Position numbers and translations under genes: made by a program
Assembly: GCF_001806875.1 (NCBI RefSeq)
Contig: NZ_KV786211.1
Span: 1-64,000, forward strand
DNA: 64,000 nt
Direction of reading: 5' to 3'
From: Corynebacterium sp. HMSC29G08
GTDB taxonomy: Bacteria > Actinomycetota > Actinomycetes > Mycobacteriales > Mycobacteriaceae
Notes under the pieces: model-generated
Seen by the model: only the letters and a program-made list of their open reading frames with translations
Database searches by the model: none
Told to the model about the DNA's origin: nothing
Part shown: piece by piece, positions 53,137 to 62,999 of the stretch
Numbering within the stretch: position 1 is the stretch's first letter
Layout: every line of letters starts with the position of its first letter

Positions 53137-53382
53137 GTGAATACGACGACGAAGACGCTCGAGCGCACAGACATACGAGAAGACACATCGTCGACCACCG
53201 ACGACGGAACCCCAAAGTTCTTCCACTACGTAAAGAAGGACCAGATCATTGATTCCGCTGTCTCCGGCAAGATGGTGGTTGCACTTTGCGGGGAAACCTT
53301 CCCGGTGAAAAAGCAGGCCAAGCCGGGGTCCCCGGTGTGCCCAGACTGTGAGCGGATTTTTAAGGGGTTGCGCAGGAAGTGA
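53137..53382 (+). CDS. DUF3039 small zinc-ribbon-like protein
   Basis: An 81-residue protein from GTG 53137, with CATGAT exactly 7 bases upstream (leaderless). Its conserved core HYVKKDQIIDSAVSGKMVVA is followed by CGETFPV and CPDCERIFKGL, three cysteines that may bind metal. DUF3039 proteins are restricted to Actinobacteria and have no assigned role. Its stop overlaps the start of the next helicase gene (GTGA), implying coupled translation. Confidence 0.8.
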   Translation: MNTTTKTLERTDIREDTSSTTDDGTPKFFHYVKKDQIIDSAVSGKMVVALCGETFPVKKQAKPGSPVCPDCERIFKGLRRK

Positions 53383-55136
53383 CCGCTTCCAACCTGCGCG
53401 CGTGGCAGCAGGAAGCGCTTGACCAGTTCATGCGCACCAAGCCACGCGATTTTCTGGCTGTGGCTACCCCAGGGGCGGGTAAAACCACCTTCGCGTTGAC
53501 GCTGGCGTCTCGTCTCTATGAGGCGAAGTCGGTGCAGCGCATCATCGTGGTTGTGCCAACGGAACACCTCAAGCACCAGTGGGCGGAATCGGCGAAGCGT
53601 TTCGGGCTGTCGCTGGATCCGAATTTCACCAACTCGTCTGCTGTCAATGCTTCCTATGACGGCATTGTGGTGACCTATGCCCAAGTAGGTATGCACCCGT
53701 TTAAGCACCACGCGGTGGCGTCTGCGCGCAAGACCATGGTGATTTTGGACGAGATCCACCACGCCGGTGACGCCCGCAGCTGGGGCGATGGTGTGTATGA
53801 GGCGTACAACGACGTCGAGCACCGCCTGGCGCTGACAGGTACACCGTTTCGTTCCGATGACTCGCAGATCCCGTTCGTACGCTATGCGGAAGATGGCCAA
53901 GGCCACCTGATTTCAGAGTCGGACTACACATACGGCTATGCCGAGGCGCTGCGCGACGGCGTTGTGCGCCCCGTTGTATTCCTCGCCTACTCGGGCGAGG
54001 CACAGTGGAAGGATTCCGCAGGCGAGGAGTATTCGGCACGTCTCGGTGAGCCTTTGAATGCGGAGCAAACCGCCAAGGCGTGGCGTACCGCGCTGGATCC
54101 GAAAGGTGATTGGATTGCCGCTGTGCTAAGCGCTGCCCACACGCGTTTGTTGAAGCTGCGTGTGAACATGCCTGATGCCGGCGGCCTCGTCATTGCCACC
54201 AACAAGACCACCGCGCGTGCGTACGCCCGCATTCTGGAGAAGATCAGCTCCACCCCAGTCACCGTCGTCCTTTCAGATGAGCCGGGGGCTTCCGCGCGTA
54301 TCGACGACTTCTCCGCCTCTTCCGACGAATGGATGGTGGCCGTACGCATGGTGTCTGAAGGTGTGGACGTGCCGCGCCTGGCAGTTGGTGTTTACGCAAC
54401 CTCCGCCTCAACACCACTGTTCTTCGCGCAGGCCATCGGGCGTTTTGTGCGCTCCCGCCTGCCGGGGGAGTCGGCTTCGGTGTTCCTGCCCTCCGTGCCG
54501 GTGCTGTTGCAGCTGGCTGAGGAGATGGAGGTTTCCCGCGACCACGTCTTGGGTAAACCACACCGTGAATCAGGGTGGTCAGATGAGCTTTTAGAACAAG
54601 CGAACCGGACGCAGACTGAACCGGATGAGGAGTCTAACTATGAGGCCATCGGTGCTTCGGCAGAGCTGGATTCGCTGATTTTCGACGGTTCCACATACGG
54701 CACTCCAACCCTTGCCGGCTCTGCCGAGGAACAAGACTTCTTAGGCCTGCCGGGTTTGCTCGACCCCGAGCAGGTCAAGGCGCTGCTTCGGAAGCGTCAA
54801 AGCGACCAGTTGGATGCGCGTGAAGCAGAAGAGAAGGCTCGCAAGGCGGCTGAACGTGCTGAGATTGAGCGCGCGAAAATCTACGGCGAGCCTGTTAAGC
54901 ATGAAGACCCCGAGAAACCTGCTGCGAGCGAGGACAGTGGTGCCGGTGTTGCCGCCGACGAAATCCCGCAGCTACGCAAGGAACTTAACGCGCGAGTTGC
55001 CATTGTGGCCAGCAAGACGGGTCGGCCGCACGGGGCAATTCACACGGAGGCGCGAAAGGCCTGCGGGGGACCGCCGACGGCGTTGTGCAACGCCGAACAA
55101 CTGCGTGAACGGATCAACTACCTTCGCGGCTGGTAG
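53379..55136 (+). CDS. DEAD/DEAH-box helicase (XPB/UvrB-like type)
   Basis: A 585-residue superfamily 2 protein. Motif I ATPGAGKTTFAL lies near residue 28, motif II LDEIHHAGD near 122, motif III LTGTPFRSD, and motif VI region FAQAIGRFVRSR near 350. The C-terminal 200 residues are charged, with a Lys/Glu/Ala-rich helix and a final zinc-free domain (GRPHGAIHTEARKACGGPPT). The helicase is common beside DUF3039 in corynebacteria; its substrate is unknown. GTG 53379 overlaps the upstream stop. Confidence 0.85.
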   Translation: MTASNLRAWQQEALDQFMRTKPRDFLAVATPGAGKTTFALTLASRLYEAKSVQRIIVVVPTEHLKHQWAESAKRFGLSLDPNFTNSSAVNASYDGIVVTYAQVGMHPFKHHAVASARKTMVILDEIHHAGDARSWGDGVYEAYNDVEHRLALTGTPFRSDDSQIPFVRYAEDGQGHLISESDYTYGYAEALRDGVVRPVVFLAYSGEAQWKDSAGEEYSARLGEPLNAEQTAKAWRTALDPKGDWIAAVLSAAHTRLLKLRVNMPDAGGLVIATNKTTARAYARILEKISSTPVTVVLSDEPGASARIDDFSASSDEWMVAVRMVSEGVDVPRLAVGVYATSASTPLFFAQAIGRFVRSRLPGESASVFLPSVPVLLQLAEEMEVSRDHVLGKPHRESGWSDELLEQANRTQTEPDEESNYEAIGASAELDSLIFDGSTYGTPTLAGSAEEQDFLGLPGLLDPEQVKALLRKRQSDQLDAREAEEKARKAAERAEIERAKIYGEPVKHEDPEKPAASEDSGAGVAADEIPQLRKELNARVAIVASKTGRPHGAIHTEARKACGGPPTALCNAEQLRERINYLRGW

Positions 55137-55193
55137 GGTTTCCTGTACGCACTTTTAGGTGTGGGTTGTTGCAGGCTTAGAGAAGAGGAATAT

Positions 55194-55730
55194 ATGACCA
55201 ATCCAAACAACAACGAATCTAACAGCCCAGATGGCTACAGCTACGGCGATAATGGTTACGGTTCGCAGGACTCGCAGGACTACAGCGCGCAGTACGGCGA
55301 ACAGTACAGTGCGAACGCATACAACCAGCAGTACGCCCAGCCGGGGTATGGCGCTGCAGCAACTGCACCCGCGAACAATCTGGCGCTTGCCTCACTGATC
55401 GTTGGCATCGTCTCGCTGGTCCTGATTCTGATCTTCCCGTTTGTCTCCATTATCAGTGGCATTGTCGCAGTCGTGTTGGGCTTCATGGGTATGCGGAAAG
55501 CCAACGAGATACAGGCTGCCGCAGGGGGATACCCGGTTCCTACCCGTAAAGGCATGGCCGTTGGTGGCCTTGTCACCGGTATCATCGCCTTTCTTATCGG
55601 TGCGGCTCTTACCATTCTTGCTCTTTTCGTTTTCAACGAGGTAAAGGAATGCCAGCAGTACGTGAATAACCCCGAGAAGATGGAGCAGTGCATCGAAGAT
55701 CGCGTAGTGGAGCGTTTCGGAGGCAAGTAA
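55194..55730 (+). CDS. DUF4190 membrane protein with Tyr/Gln-rich N-terminus
   Basis: A 178-residue protein starting at ATG 55194, behind AGAGGAA. The first 60 residues are Asn/Tyr/Gln/Ser-rich and of low complexity (YGEQYSANAYNQQYAQPGYG). Two transmembrane helices follow, with the DUF4190 signature ALASLIVGIVSLV and IVAVVLGFMGMRKANEI. The function is unknown; such proteins often have disordered cytoplasmic tails. Confidence 0.8.
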   Translation: MTNPNNNESNSPDGYSYGDNGYGSQDSQDYSAQYGEQYSANAYNQQYAQPGYGAAATAPANNLALASLIVGIVSLVLILIFPFVSIISGIVAVVLGFMGMRKANEIQAAAGGYPVPTRKGMAVGGLVTGIIAFLIGAALTILALFVFNEVKECQQYVNNPEKMEQCIEDRVVERFGGK

Positions 55731-55803
55731 TTCGCTGCAAGGTATGCCTCGAGTAGGGGATTTCGAGTACGTGACGGTTCCTTAGTCAACTCAAATCGCC
55801 GTG

Positions 55804-55831
55804 CTCGAAGTTGTAGCCTCGAAGTTGTAGC
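55804..55831 (+). repeat. 14-bp tandem duplication in the DUF4190/sigA intergenic region
   Basis: CTCGAAGTTGTAGC occurs twice without spacing (55804-55817 and 55818-55831). It lies in non-coding sequence between convergent genes. Confidence 0.95.
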
Positions 55832-55866
55832 CACGCGCGCATGCACGAAAGAGCTGGCCGTTAAGC

Positions 55867-55896
55867 AAAAAACCCGAGCAGTTGCTCGGGTTTTTT
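55867..55896. terminator. Bidirectional terminator of sigA
   Basis: AAAAAACCCGAGCA and TGCTCGGGTTTTTT form a perfect 14-bp stem with a 2-base loop. The A-run and T-run on either side make it a strong intrinsic terminator for sigA (minus strand) and for the convergent DUF4190 gene. Confidence 0.93.
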
Positions 55897-55939
55897 GCTA
55901 TGTGCGAGAGTTTCCGCGTGGTGCAAGAGCATCCACGTG

Positions 55940-57448
55940 CTAATCCAAGTAGTCGCGCAGCACCTGGGAACGCGACGGGTGGCGCAGCTTCGACATCGTC
56001 TTGGACTCAATCTGGCGGATGCGCTCACGGGTGACGCCGTACACTTGGCCAATTTCGTCTAACGTGCGCGGCATGCCGTCGGTAAGACCGAAGCGCAGAC
56101 GAACCACGCCGGCCTCACGCTCCGACAGGGTATGCAGCACGTCCTGCAGTTGATCCTGCAGCAGGGTGAAGGACACCGCGTCTACAGCGACCACTGCCTC
56201 GGAGTCCTCGATGAAGTCGCCGAGCTGGCTGTCACCCTCATCACCAATCGTCTGATCCAAGGAAATTGGCTCACGGGCGTACTGCTGGATCTCAAGGACT
56301 TTCTCCTCTGTAATATCCATTTCCTTCGCCAGCTCAAGCGGCGTCGGCTCACGGCCAAGATCTTGCAGCAGTTCACGCTGAATACGGCCAAGTTTGTTGA
56401 TCACTTCGACCATGTGCACCGGAATACGAATGGTGCGGGCCTGGTCCGCCATGGCACGAGTAATGGCCTGGCGGATCCACCACGTGGCGTACGTGGAGAA
56501 CTTGTAACCCTTGGAGTAGTCGAACTTCTCCACGGCACGAATCAGGCCCAAGTTGCCTTCCTGAATCAAGTCAAGGAACGCCATACCGCGGCCGGTGTAG
56601 CGCTTAGCAAGGGAGACAACCAGTCGAAGGTTCGCCTCAAGAAGGTGGTTCTTCGCCTTGCGTCCGTCACGCGCAACAGCACGCAGATCACGCTTCACGG
56701 TGGGGGTGAGCTTTGCTTCTGCATCTCCCTCTTCCGCCGCACGCGTCATCTCATCCAAGCGGTACTGGGCGTAAAGACCCGCCTCAATGCGCTTCGCCAG
56801 AGACACCTCCTGCTCAGCGTCGAGCAGCGCGACCTTGCCAATCTGCTTGAGGTATGCGCGAACCGAGTCAGCGGAAGCAGTTAGCTGTGCGTCCTTGCGT
56901 GCCTGGCGCAAGGCAGCAGACTCCTCGATGTCCCAGACCGAGGCACCCGAGTCTCCTTCCTCGTCCTCTTCGTCCTCGTCTTCATCCTCATCGCGGTTGA
57001 TATCGTCTTCGTCGACATCATCGTCTTCTACGTCGTCCTCATCAAGGTCGTCGTCAAAGTCATCCTCCTTATCTTCATCAAGAAGATCAGGATTGTAGTC
57101 AATGTCGCGGCCGTCGTCCTCAGCATCAACCTCGTCATTGTCAAGGGTCAGCTCGGCATCGGTCGACTCATTTGCCTCATCAGCCGCCGCCTTTACCGCC
57201 GCCTTACGCGTGGTTTTCTTCACGGCTTTCCGGGCAGTCTTCTTCACGGTTTTCTTCGCCGTCTTCTTTACAGCCTTCTTGGCGGTTTTCTTCGCGGTCT
57301 TCTTGGCCGTCTTTTTCGCTGTCTTCTTGGCAGTTTTCCGGGCGGGCTTAGCTGCTGCCTCGCTAGTCGCGCTGTCAGAGTCGCCGCCGGAGGCAGTCAC
57401 ATCCGTGTCATTGACGGAATTAGTGCCCGAAGCTTTCCTGGCTACCAC
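55940..57448 (-). CDS. sigA: Primary sigma factor SigA
   Basis: The housekeeping RNA polymerase sigma factor, 502 residues. The N-terminal 190 residues comprise a Lys/Ala/Thr-rich block of KKTA-type repeats (about residues 36-85) and a very acidic stretch (about 100-170). Conserved regions 1.2 to 4.2 follow: [59 protein letters not shown] and [19 protein letters not shown]. The start is GTG 57448, with AAAGGG upstream. SigB differs from it mainly by lacking the long N-terminus. Confidence 0.96.
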   Translation of the reverse strand: MVARKASGTNSVNDTDVTASGGDSDSATSEAAAKPARKTAKKTAKKTAKKTAKKTAKKAVKKTAKKTVKKTARKAVKKTTRKAAVKAAADEANESTDAELTLDNDEVDAEDDGRDIDYNPDLLDEDKEDDFDDDLDEDDVEDDDVDEDDINRDEDEDEDEEDEEGDSGASVWDIEESAALRQARKDAQLTASADSVRAYLKQIGKVALLDAEQEVSLAKRIEAGLYAQYRLDEMTRAAEEGDAEAKLTPTVKRDLRAVARDGRKAKNHLLEANLRLVVSLAKRYTGRGMAFLDLIQEGNLGLIRAVEKFDYSKGYKFSTYATWWIRQAITRAMADQARTIRIPVHMVEVINKLGRIQRELLQDLGREPTPLELAKEMDITEEKVLEIQQYAREPISLDQTIGDEGDSQLGDFIEDSEAVVAVDAVSFTLLQDQLQDVLHTLSEREAGVVRLRFGLTDGMPRTLDEIGQVYGVTRERIRQIESKTMSKLRHPSRSQVLRDYLD

Positions 57449-57560
57449 GTACGCCCTTTCGCCTAGTGAACAAATACGGTCCCGCTATTCAGAACGCCCA
57501 TAGTAACAGCGGACGAAAAATAATATTCCATCGACCCGCCGCGTAGAGCATCAAATCATG

Positions 57561-58319
57561 TTATGGCTTGACGTGTTCGTACGCCGCCATCGCGGCGCCC
57601 ACAATACCTGCACGGTTGCGAAGCTTCGCCGGAATCACCGGTACATCCACCGTTAGGCGCGGCACCCACTTGTCAGCCTTACGTGAAATGCCGCCGCCAA
57701 CGATGAACGCGCTCGGATTGAACAGGCGATCAAACTCATGTAGCACTGTATCCACGCGTTTTGCCCATTCCTTGAAGTTCAAGTCCTCGTTGTCTTTGAC
57801 TGCGGAGGACGCGAGGTGCTCGGCCTCCACACCGTCGATAAGCAGATGGCCCAATTCGGTATTTGGAAACAGCTTGCCGTCGGCGAAAAAGGCCGAGCCG
57901 ATGCCGGTGCCAAACGTAAGGAAGATAGCCCCACTTTGCTTGGCCTGCTCCTCGCCAAAAGCGACCTCAGCAAGGCCAGCCGCATCAGCGTCATTAAGAA
58001 TGGAGATCTCACGCCCCGGCAAGTGCGTAGTCAAAAGGTCATGGCAATTAGTGCCAATCCATGCTTTATCGATATTGGCAGCAGTTACTGCGACCTGATT
58101 CTTGATCACACTGGGCAATGCAACGCCCACAGGGCCATTCCACTCGAGCTGGCGAACTACCTTCGCAACCACTTCGCCAACGGCTTCTGGCGTGGCCGGT
58201 TTCGGGGTAGCAATTTTTACACGCTCAGTTACGAACTCGCCCGTATCCAAATCAACAATTGCACCTTTGATACCGGAACCGCCGACGTCAATACCCACGC
58301 CTAAGTTGGAAGTTGTCAT
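57561..58319 (-). CDS. ppgK: Polyphosphate glucokinase
   Basis: Phosphorylates glucose using polyphosphate or ATP. The 252-residue ROK-type protein shows [15 protein letters not shown] at the N-terminus, [13 protein letters not shown] with the catalytic Asp, and [12 protein letters not shown]. The specific ELGHLLIDG and [19 protein letters not shown] blocks are those of PpgK. ATG 58319 is chosen; the open frame to 58700 overlaps the divergent inositol phosphatase gene. The sigA-ppgK-suhB order is conserved in corynebacteria. Confidence 0.94.
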   Translation of the reverse strand: MTTSNLGVGIDVGGSGIKGAIVDLDTGEFVTERVKIATPKPATPEAVGEVVAKVVRQLEWNGPVGVALPSVIKNQVAVTAANIDKAWIGTNCHDLLTTHLPGREISILNDADAAGLAEVAFGEEQAKQSGAIFLTFGTGIGSAFFADGKLFPNTELGHLLIDGVEAEHLASSAVKDNEDLNFKEWAKRVDTVLHEFDRLFNPSAFIVGGGISRKADKWVPRLTVDVPVIPAKLRNRAGIVGAAMAAYEHVKP

Positions 58320-58374
58320 ACCGGCGAGTCTATCGCCACCACAGTTCCGCTTGCACCTCTGGCACGATGGGGCC

Positions 58375-59250
58375 ATGCCTGCTGAATCAACGCAACCGCA
58401 ACCAACCAATACTCCAAGCCCCGAAGAGCTGAAAAACCTTTGTGTGCAGCTCGCTCGGGAGGCAGCCGCGTTAGTCGCCCACCAGCGTGACTTTCTGTCG
58501 CACCACGGCTCGATTGCACAGGTCACCTCAACCAAGTCCTCCGCAGTAGACCCAGTTACGGCAGTGGACAAGGCTTCCGAGGCGCAGATTGTGCGCCAGC
58601 TTCGACAGCTTCGGCCAGATGATGGGATTGTTGGCGAGGAAGGAGCAAATGTTGCGGGTGTCACGGGTGTGAGTTGGGTCGTCGACCCTATCGACGGCAC
58701 CGTGAACTTCCTCTACGGCCTTCCTGCCTATGCCGTGTCTGTGGGGGCGGCGATTGATGGGCAATTTGTTGCCGGATGTGTAGTTAACGTTGCCAACGGG
58801 GACTGCTACTTCGCCGCAGCCGGGGCAGGTGCCTGGGTTGAGCGTGATGGTGAAACGACGCAGCTTCGGGCGTCGCGTGCGGACGACATTGCGACCTCGC
58901 TTGTAGCAACCGGTTTTGCCTACAACTCCGCGTGGCGTGCAAAGCAGGCGGCATTGTTGCAGCGGATCTTGCCTCGTGTGCGCGACATCCGCCGATTCGG
59001 TTCCGCCGCCCTGGACCTGTGCCACCTTGCAGAGGGAAGGGTGGATGCTTATTACGAGCACGGCACGCACCCATGGGACTACGCTGCAGGGGCTGTAATT
59101 GCGGCTGAAGCAGGAGCGAAAATCCTGCATCCCGGCCTGGAAGATCGGGGGGTGGTTGGGGCGCCGGTGATCGCCGCTGCGCCGCGCTTGTGGGATTGCT
59201 TTGTTGACCTCCTGAAATCCAGCGATGCTACACAACCAATGGAGGGGTAA
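58375..59250 (+). CDS. suhB: Inositol monophosphatase family protein
   Basis: A lithium-sensitive phosphatase-fold protein of 291 residues. Metal-binding motifs are EEGAN (GEEGANV), [14 protein letters not shown] and [16 protein letters not shown]. It may dephosphorylate inositol-1-phosphate for mycothiol and phosphatidylinositol synthesis, or histidinol-phosphate or other sugar phosphates. ATG 58375 lies 6 bases after CACGAT (possible leaderless start); the longer open frame to 58102 overlaps divergent ppgK. Confidence 0.88.
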   Translation: MPAESTQPQPTNTPSPEELKNLCVQLAREAAALVAHQRDFLSHHGSIAQVTSTKSSAVDPVTAVDKASEAQIVRQLRQLRPDDGIVGEEGANVAGVTGVSWVVDPIDGTVNFLYGLPAYAVSVGAAIDGQFVAGCVVNVANGDCYFAAAGAGAWVERDGETTQLRASRADDIATSLVATGFAYNSAWRAKQAALLQRILPRVRDIRRFGSAALDLCHLAEGRVDAYYEHGTHPWDYAAGAVIAAEAGAKILHPGLEDRGVVGAPVIAAAPRLWDCFVDLLKSSDATQPMEG

Positions 59251-59377
59251 TAAACTGCCTCTGTTACCCCTATTTACCAGCTTTGATGACAGAAATGCTT
59301 GTGTGTTTTAGTATTCCGCTGATACTGGGCGCTTTTCAAGGCCCGTAAACACGTAACACAGCTGGAGGAATCACACC

Positions 59378-59671
59378 ATGGCTACCGACTACGATGCGCC
59401 GCGCCGACGGATGGACGACGACATCGAGACCGACTCTCTTGAAGGCCTGAAAGCCGCGGAAGTTGCTGGCAGCAGCATGGATGATGACGGTGAAATCGTC
59501 GAAGCGTTTGAACTTCCCGCCCAGGAGATTTCCGGTGAAGAGCTCAACGTTGAGGTGAAGCCGCGTCAGGATGACGAGTTCACGTGCTCGTCCTGCTTCT
59601 TGGTGCAAAAACGCAAGCGCCTTGCATACGAGGAGCCGAACGGCGCGATGATCTGCTTGGACTGCGAGTAG
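59378..59671 (+). CDS. DUF4193 small acidic zinc-ribbon protein
   Basis: A 97-residue acidic protein (DDDIETDSLEGLKAAE opening) ending in a four-cysteine ribbon, CSSCFLVQKRKRLA to ICLDCE. DUF4193 proteins are actinobacterial, abundant and of unknown role. ATG 59378 follows GGAGGAA. The preceding 127-bp gap holds a likely promoter but no gene. The last codons are echoed by a 9-base repeat (GACTGCGAG) just after the stop. Confidence 0.85.
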   Translation: MATDYDAPRRRMDDDIETDSLEGLKAAEVAGSSMDDDGEIVEAFELPAQEISGEELNVEVKPRQDDEFTCSSCFLVQKRKRLAYEEPNGAMICLDCE

Positions 59672-59702
59672 AACTGACTGCGAGCAATACTCGATCTGGC
59701 CG

Positions 59703-60215
59703 TTAGGGTTGGGCGGCCGCTGCCTGCTCGGGCAGGAACGTTTCTAACACTCGCTCGGGGTTGCGGGTGGCAATCATCCAGTACGGGGTGGGATCTTCCG
59801 GATCGTCGAGCACGAGTAGGACGTGCTCCGGAACCCAGGTATGGGATACCAGGAACGCAGCAGGGTCAAGTTGACGGCCAAGTGCGTTCTGGCGGGCGGA
59901 TGCCGGCACTACGGTTGAGCGTGTCACTACGTTAGATGGCAGGTTTGCGTCTTCGACGATGAGCCAGCGTGTGCCATCTGCGTCCATTTCAACTTGAACC
60001 ACAGTCTTGGACAGCCAAACGAGGAACCAAATCACCATCGCCCCGATGAGGATCAACGGGAGGAGGAACCACCAGATATTGCGGTTGAGTCCAAATTGGC
60101 CCGCCAGCAGCAGCGTCAACCCTAAGCCGGTGGCCCACCAGTACCAGGGGACCCACTGGCGCTCCGTGTAGAGCACTTGCGGGGAAGCATTCGGGGAAAC
60201 GTTGTTGTCGGTCAC
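59703..60215 (-). CDS. DUF3093 membrane protein
   Basis: A 170-residue protein with two transmembrane helices near residues 25-65 ([40 protein letters not shown]) and a soluble C-terminal domain ([20 protein letters not shown]). DUF3093 genes lie opposite dut in corynebacteria and mycobacteria. The function is unknown. The start (GTG or ATG near 60215) is only 28 bases from the divergent dut start. Confidence 0.82.
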   Translation of the reverse strand: MTDNNVSPNASPQVLYTERQWVPWYWWATGLGLTLLLAGQFGLNRNIWWFLLPLILIGAMVIWFLVWLSKTVVQVEMDADGTRWLIVEDANLPSNVVTRSTVVPASARQNALGRQLDPAAFLVSHTWVPEHVLLVLDDPEDPTPYWMIATRNPERVLETFLPEQAAAAQP

Positions 60216-60242
60216 CCATCAAACCTTAGTAGGGTTGGCGGG

Positions 60243-60704
60243 GTGAGCGAATTAGTACTAACTGACCTTCCCCCCTTGCGCGTGAAGCGCCTCGATCCTG
60301 ACATCCCGATGCCGTTTCGTGCGCATGCTGGTGATGCAGGCGCAGATCTCCACTCCGCTGAAGACATTACGTTGCAGCCGGGGCAGCGTGCGCTGGTTTC
60401 CACGGGCATTGCTGTTGCCTTGCCGATGGGCACTGTTGGATTGATCCACCCACGTTCCGGACTTGCGGCAAAGCAGGGCCTGACCATTGTGAATGCTCCT
60501 GGCACTGTGGATGCGCAGTACCGTGGTGAGTTGAAGGTGTGCTTGCTAAACACGGATACAACCACCCCGATTGAGATCACCCGCGGTATGCGCATTGCCC
60601 AGTTGGTGGTGCAGAAAGTGGAGCTGGTTGATTTTATTGAAGTGGATGAGTTGGATGACACGGACCGTGGTGAAGGCGGTTACGGTTCTACTGGCACCTA
60701 CTAA
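60243..60704 (+). CDS. dut: dUTP pyrophosphatase
   Basis: Hydrolyses dUTP to dUMP. The 153-residue trimeric dUTPase has the five family motifs: [48 protein letters not shown], and the C-terminal flexible P-loop-like [13 protein letters not shown] 60243 has a TAGGGT -10 box exactly 7 bases upstream, a clear leaderless arrangement; the open frame to 60177 is rejected. Confidence 0.96.
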   Translation: MSELVLTDLPPLRVKRLDPDIPMPFRAHAGDAGADLHSAEDITLQPGQRALVSTGIAVALPMGTVGLIHPRSGLAAKQGLTIVNAPGTVDAQYRGELKVCLLNTDTTTPIEITRGMRIAQLVVQKVELVDFIEVDELDDTDRGEGGYGSTGTY

Positions 60705-60798
60705 GGTCAGCTGAGAAGCAAAGAATAAGAAACCCTTGTACAAGGCGCCTAGGGACACCTACGTCACAGTCACAACACGTTAAGGAGCATGAAGAACC

Positions 60799-61710
60799 AT
60801 GGCATTTTGGCCGTTCGGTAAGAAAAAGAAGGAAGAGCAAGAGCCAAAGGCAGCGCAGTCGGTTACGGAGACCGCGCCTGAAGAGGTTGCTGTAGCAACC
60901 TCTGAAGACACAAACGCTTCGGCAGTGGCACCTGATCCGGAAGCCGAGTCTTCACCGGCTGCTGCCGGTACCGTGATTGCTCAGGCTCCTGGTACCACCA
61001 AGATTGAAAACTACGATCCAGTCGGTGGCTCCACCGGTCCGTTCGACGGTGATTCAGTTGAGATTGAAGATTTTGACTTCACTGATTTCTCAGATGTGAC
61101 GCTGAACTTAGGATCTGTTCGCATTCCGTTGCCGAAGGGCTCCCAGGTCCAGGTGGAAATGGGCGAGCAGGGCCCGAAGATGGTCCACATTGTTACTGAA
61201 TTCGGGCGTCTCACCCCGGTTGCGTTTGCCGCCCCGCGTACCGGTGGCCTCTGGGAGGAATCCTCCGATGACATCGGCGAGGGTATGCGTTCTGAAGGTA
61301 TGCCCATGAACTTTGAGGAGGGCCCGTGGGGGCGTGAGGTTGTTGGTAAGGGCACCAATGGTGTCGTCCGCATTATTGGTGTGGAGGGCCCACGTTGGCT
61401 CTACCGCGTAACGCTTGCGGCGCCGAATGGGCGCGAGGAGCAACTTGCTCAGCTTGGCCGTGAGGTTGTTGCTCGTTCCTTTATCTACCGTGGCCAGGAC
61501 GCGATCCTTTCTGGCAACTCGCTTCCTGTGACCTTGCCACAGCAGCTGGCAGCCCAGGTGCAGCAGGCTGTTGAAGCGCGTGCTGCTCAGGCTCAGGGCC
61601 AGACTGCGGGTGCGTCGGGGCAAGCCCCAACCACCCCGAACCCGAATGCTTTGTCGGATGCGCTGCGCCAGATTCTGGAGCAGAGCGAAGCAAGCCGTAA
61701 GAACGACTAG
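60799..61710 (+). CDS. DUF3710 protein
   Basis: A 303-residue cytoplasmic protein, opening MAFWPFGKKKKEEQE, with an acidic low-complexity N-terminus and a conserved DUF3710 core (LNLGSVRIPLPKGSQVQVE, GPWGREVVGKGTNGVVRIIG, GVEGPRWLYRVTLAAP). The C-terminus is Ala/Gln/Pro-rich. The function is unknown; it lies between dut and dxs throughout corynebacteria. AAGGAG precedes ATG 60799. Its stop overlaps the next start (TAGTG). Confidence 0.85.
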   Translation: MAFWPFGKKKKEEQEPKAAQSVTETAPEEVAVATSEDTNASAVAPDPEAESSPAAAGTVIAQAPGTTKIENYDPVGGSTGPFDGDSVEIEDFDFTDFSDVTLNLGSVRIPLPKGSQVQVEMGEQGPKMVHIVTEFGRLTPVAFAAPRTGGLWEESSDDIGEGMRSEGMPMNFEEGPWGREVVGKGTNGVVRIIGVEGPRWLYRVTLAAPNGREEQLAQLGREVVARSFIYRGQDAILSGNSLPVTLPQQLAAQVQQAVEARAAQAQGQTAGASGQAPTTPNPNALSDALRQILEQSEASRKND

Positions 61711-62921
61711 TGGTGGTTGAAGCTCCACGTGTCACCGTCACAGTGACACGTATGGCCCATGGTGGCGAGGGCATTGCCCAGCTTGACGACGGTCGCGTGG
61801 TCTTCATCGCCGGCGCCATCCCCGGCGACACCGTTGACGCTCGTATTACGAAGTCCAAGAAGCGGTGGGCGCGTGCCCAACTGCTGGAGGTACGTACGCC
61901 GTCTGAGCTGCGTGTGGCGCACACGTGTCCGGCGTCCGCTGCTGGGGCCGGATGTTGCGATTTCAGCCACATTGCCGCAGATGCGCAGCTTGGTCTGAAA
62001 CTGGAGATCTTGCGTGGTCAGCTGCGTGCTCTCGCACAGGCAGAAAACACCCAAGATTTGGGGATCGAAGCAGTAAGCCTTCCGCCGTCGACACAGTGGC
62101 GTACCCGCGTGCGTTTGGGCGTGGATGGACAGGGCCGCGCCGGGATGCGCAAGGCGCGTTCGACAGAAGTTGTCACCTCCGCTACGTGTACGCAGCCAGT
62201 TGCCGGGCTGATGGATTCGTTGCCACGTTTTACCCCGGGCAGCGAGGTTGTCGCCGTTATGGATAGCGATGGCGCGCGTCATATTGTGCAGACCACTCGC
62301 GCTAAGCGGGGCACGAGAGTAGAACACTTCGACACCGTAGTTGAGGGCTCTGGTGAGGTCACGCAGCGCATCGAAGCGGGCTATGGCTCTTCGACCTTTC
62401 ATTTTCCTGCAACCGCCTTCTGGCAAGCACACACCGCAGCACCCAACGCGTACGCAAACGTTATTGAGCAGTGGGGCAGCGGCACCTACGCCTCGGACGT
62501 GGCATGGGATCTCTATGGCGGTGTTGGCGCGTTTGTGCCTGCCATCCAGGCGGCGACTGGCGGCGCACGCGTCATTTCGGTGGATTACTCGCGGGCAGCT
62601 ACATCGCGCATGCAGCCGGCACTGGACGGCATTGATGTGCGGGTTGTGGCTGAGAGGGTTGAGCGTGGCGTCGATACGCTTGAAGCCCCAGGTCTAGTAG
62701 TGCTTGACCCGCCGCGAACCGGCGCGGGCGCACAGGTAGTGGCTGCGATTGCGGCGAAATCTCCGGAGCGGGTCATCCACATTGGGTGCGACCCGGCGAC
62801 GTTTGCTCGTGACGTTGCAGCGTGGCGCGAGGGTGGCTACGAAGTCAAGCGGCTCGGCTTGATCGACGCGTTTCCTAATACACACCACTTTGAAACGATC
62901 GCGGTACTTGAACCGCGCTAA
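61710..62921 (+). CDS. TrmA/RumA-type RNA m5U methyltransferase
   Basis: A 403-residue class I methyltransferase that would methylate U in rRNA or tRNA. An N-terminal TRAM domain (VTVTRMAHGGEGIAQLDDGR) is followed by a four-Cys iron-sulphur-like region (HTCPASAAGAGCCDFSH), the SAM-binding DLYGGVGAFVPAI and VLDPPRTGAGAQVV. The catalytic Cys is in IHIGCDPATFARDV. The start is GTG 61710, overlapping the upstream stop. It is known beside dxs in corynebacteria; the exact target is not assigned. Confidence 0.87.
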   Translation: MVVEAPRVTVTVTRMAHGGEGIAQLDDGRVVFIAGAIPGDTVDARITKSKKRWARAQLLEVRTPSELRVAHTCPASAAGAGCCDFSHIAADAQLGLKLEILRGQLRALAQAENTQDLGIEAVSLPPSTQWRTRVRLGVDGQGRAGMRKARSTEVVTSATCTQPVAGLMDSLPRFTPGSEVVAVMDSDGARHIVQTTRAKRGTRVEHFDTVVEGSGEVTQRIEAGYGSSTFHFPATAFWQAHTAAPNAYANVIEQWGSGTYASDVAWDLYGGVGAFVPAIQAATGGARVISVDYSRAATSRMQPALDGIDVRVVAERVERGVDTLEAPGLVVLDPPRTGAGAQVVAAIAAKSPERVIHIGCDPATFARDVAAWREGGYEVKRLGLIDAFPNTHHFETIAVLEPR

Positions 62922-62999
62922 GCCTCAACTGTTCATCGCCGTTGCCGCCGCGTGTAAGATTGCGGAGAAGTTAGTAACCGATAGGAGTGCACATCAACC

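Noticed and set aside
55867-55896. 14-bp inverted repeat considered as an attachment site or IS end
   Set aside because: The GC stem with flanking A and T runs after sigA is a standard intrinsic terminator.
57220-57345. Lys/Ala/Thr repeat coding region of sigA considered as a separate repeat element
   Set aside because: It lies in frame within the sigA N-terminal extension, where basic repeats are usual in actinobacterial primary sigma factors.
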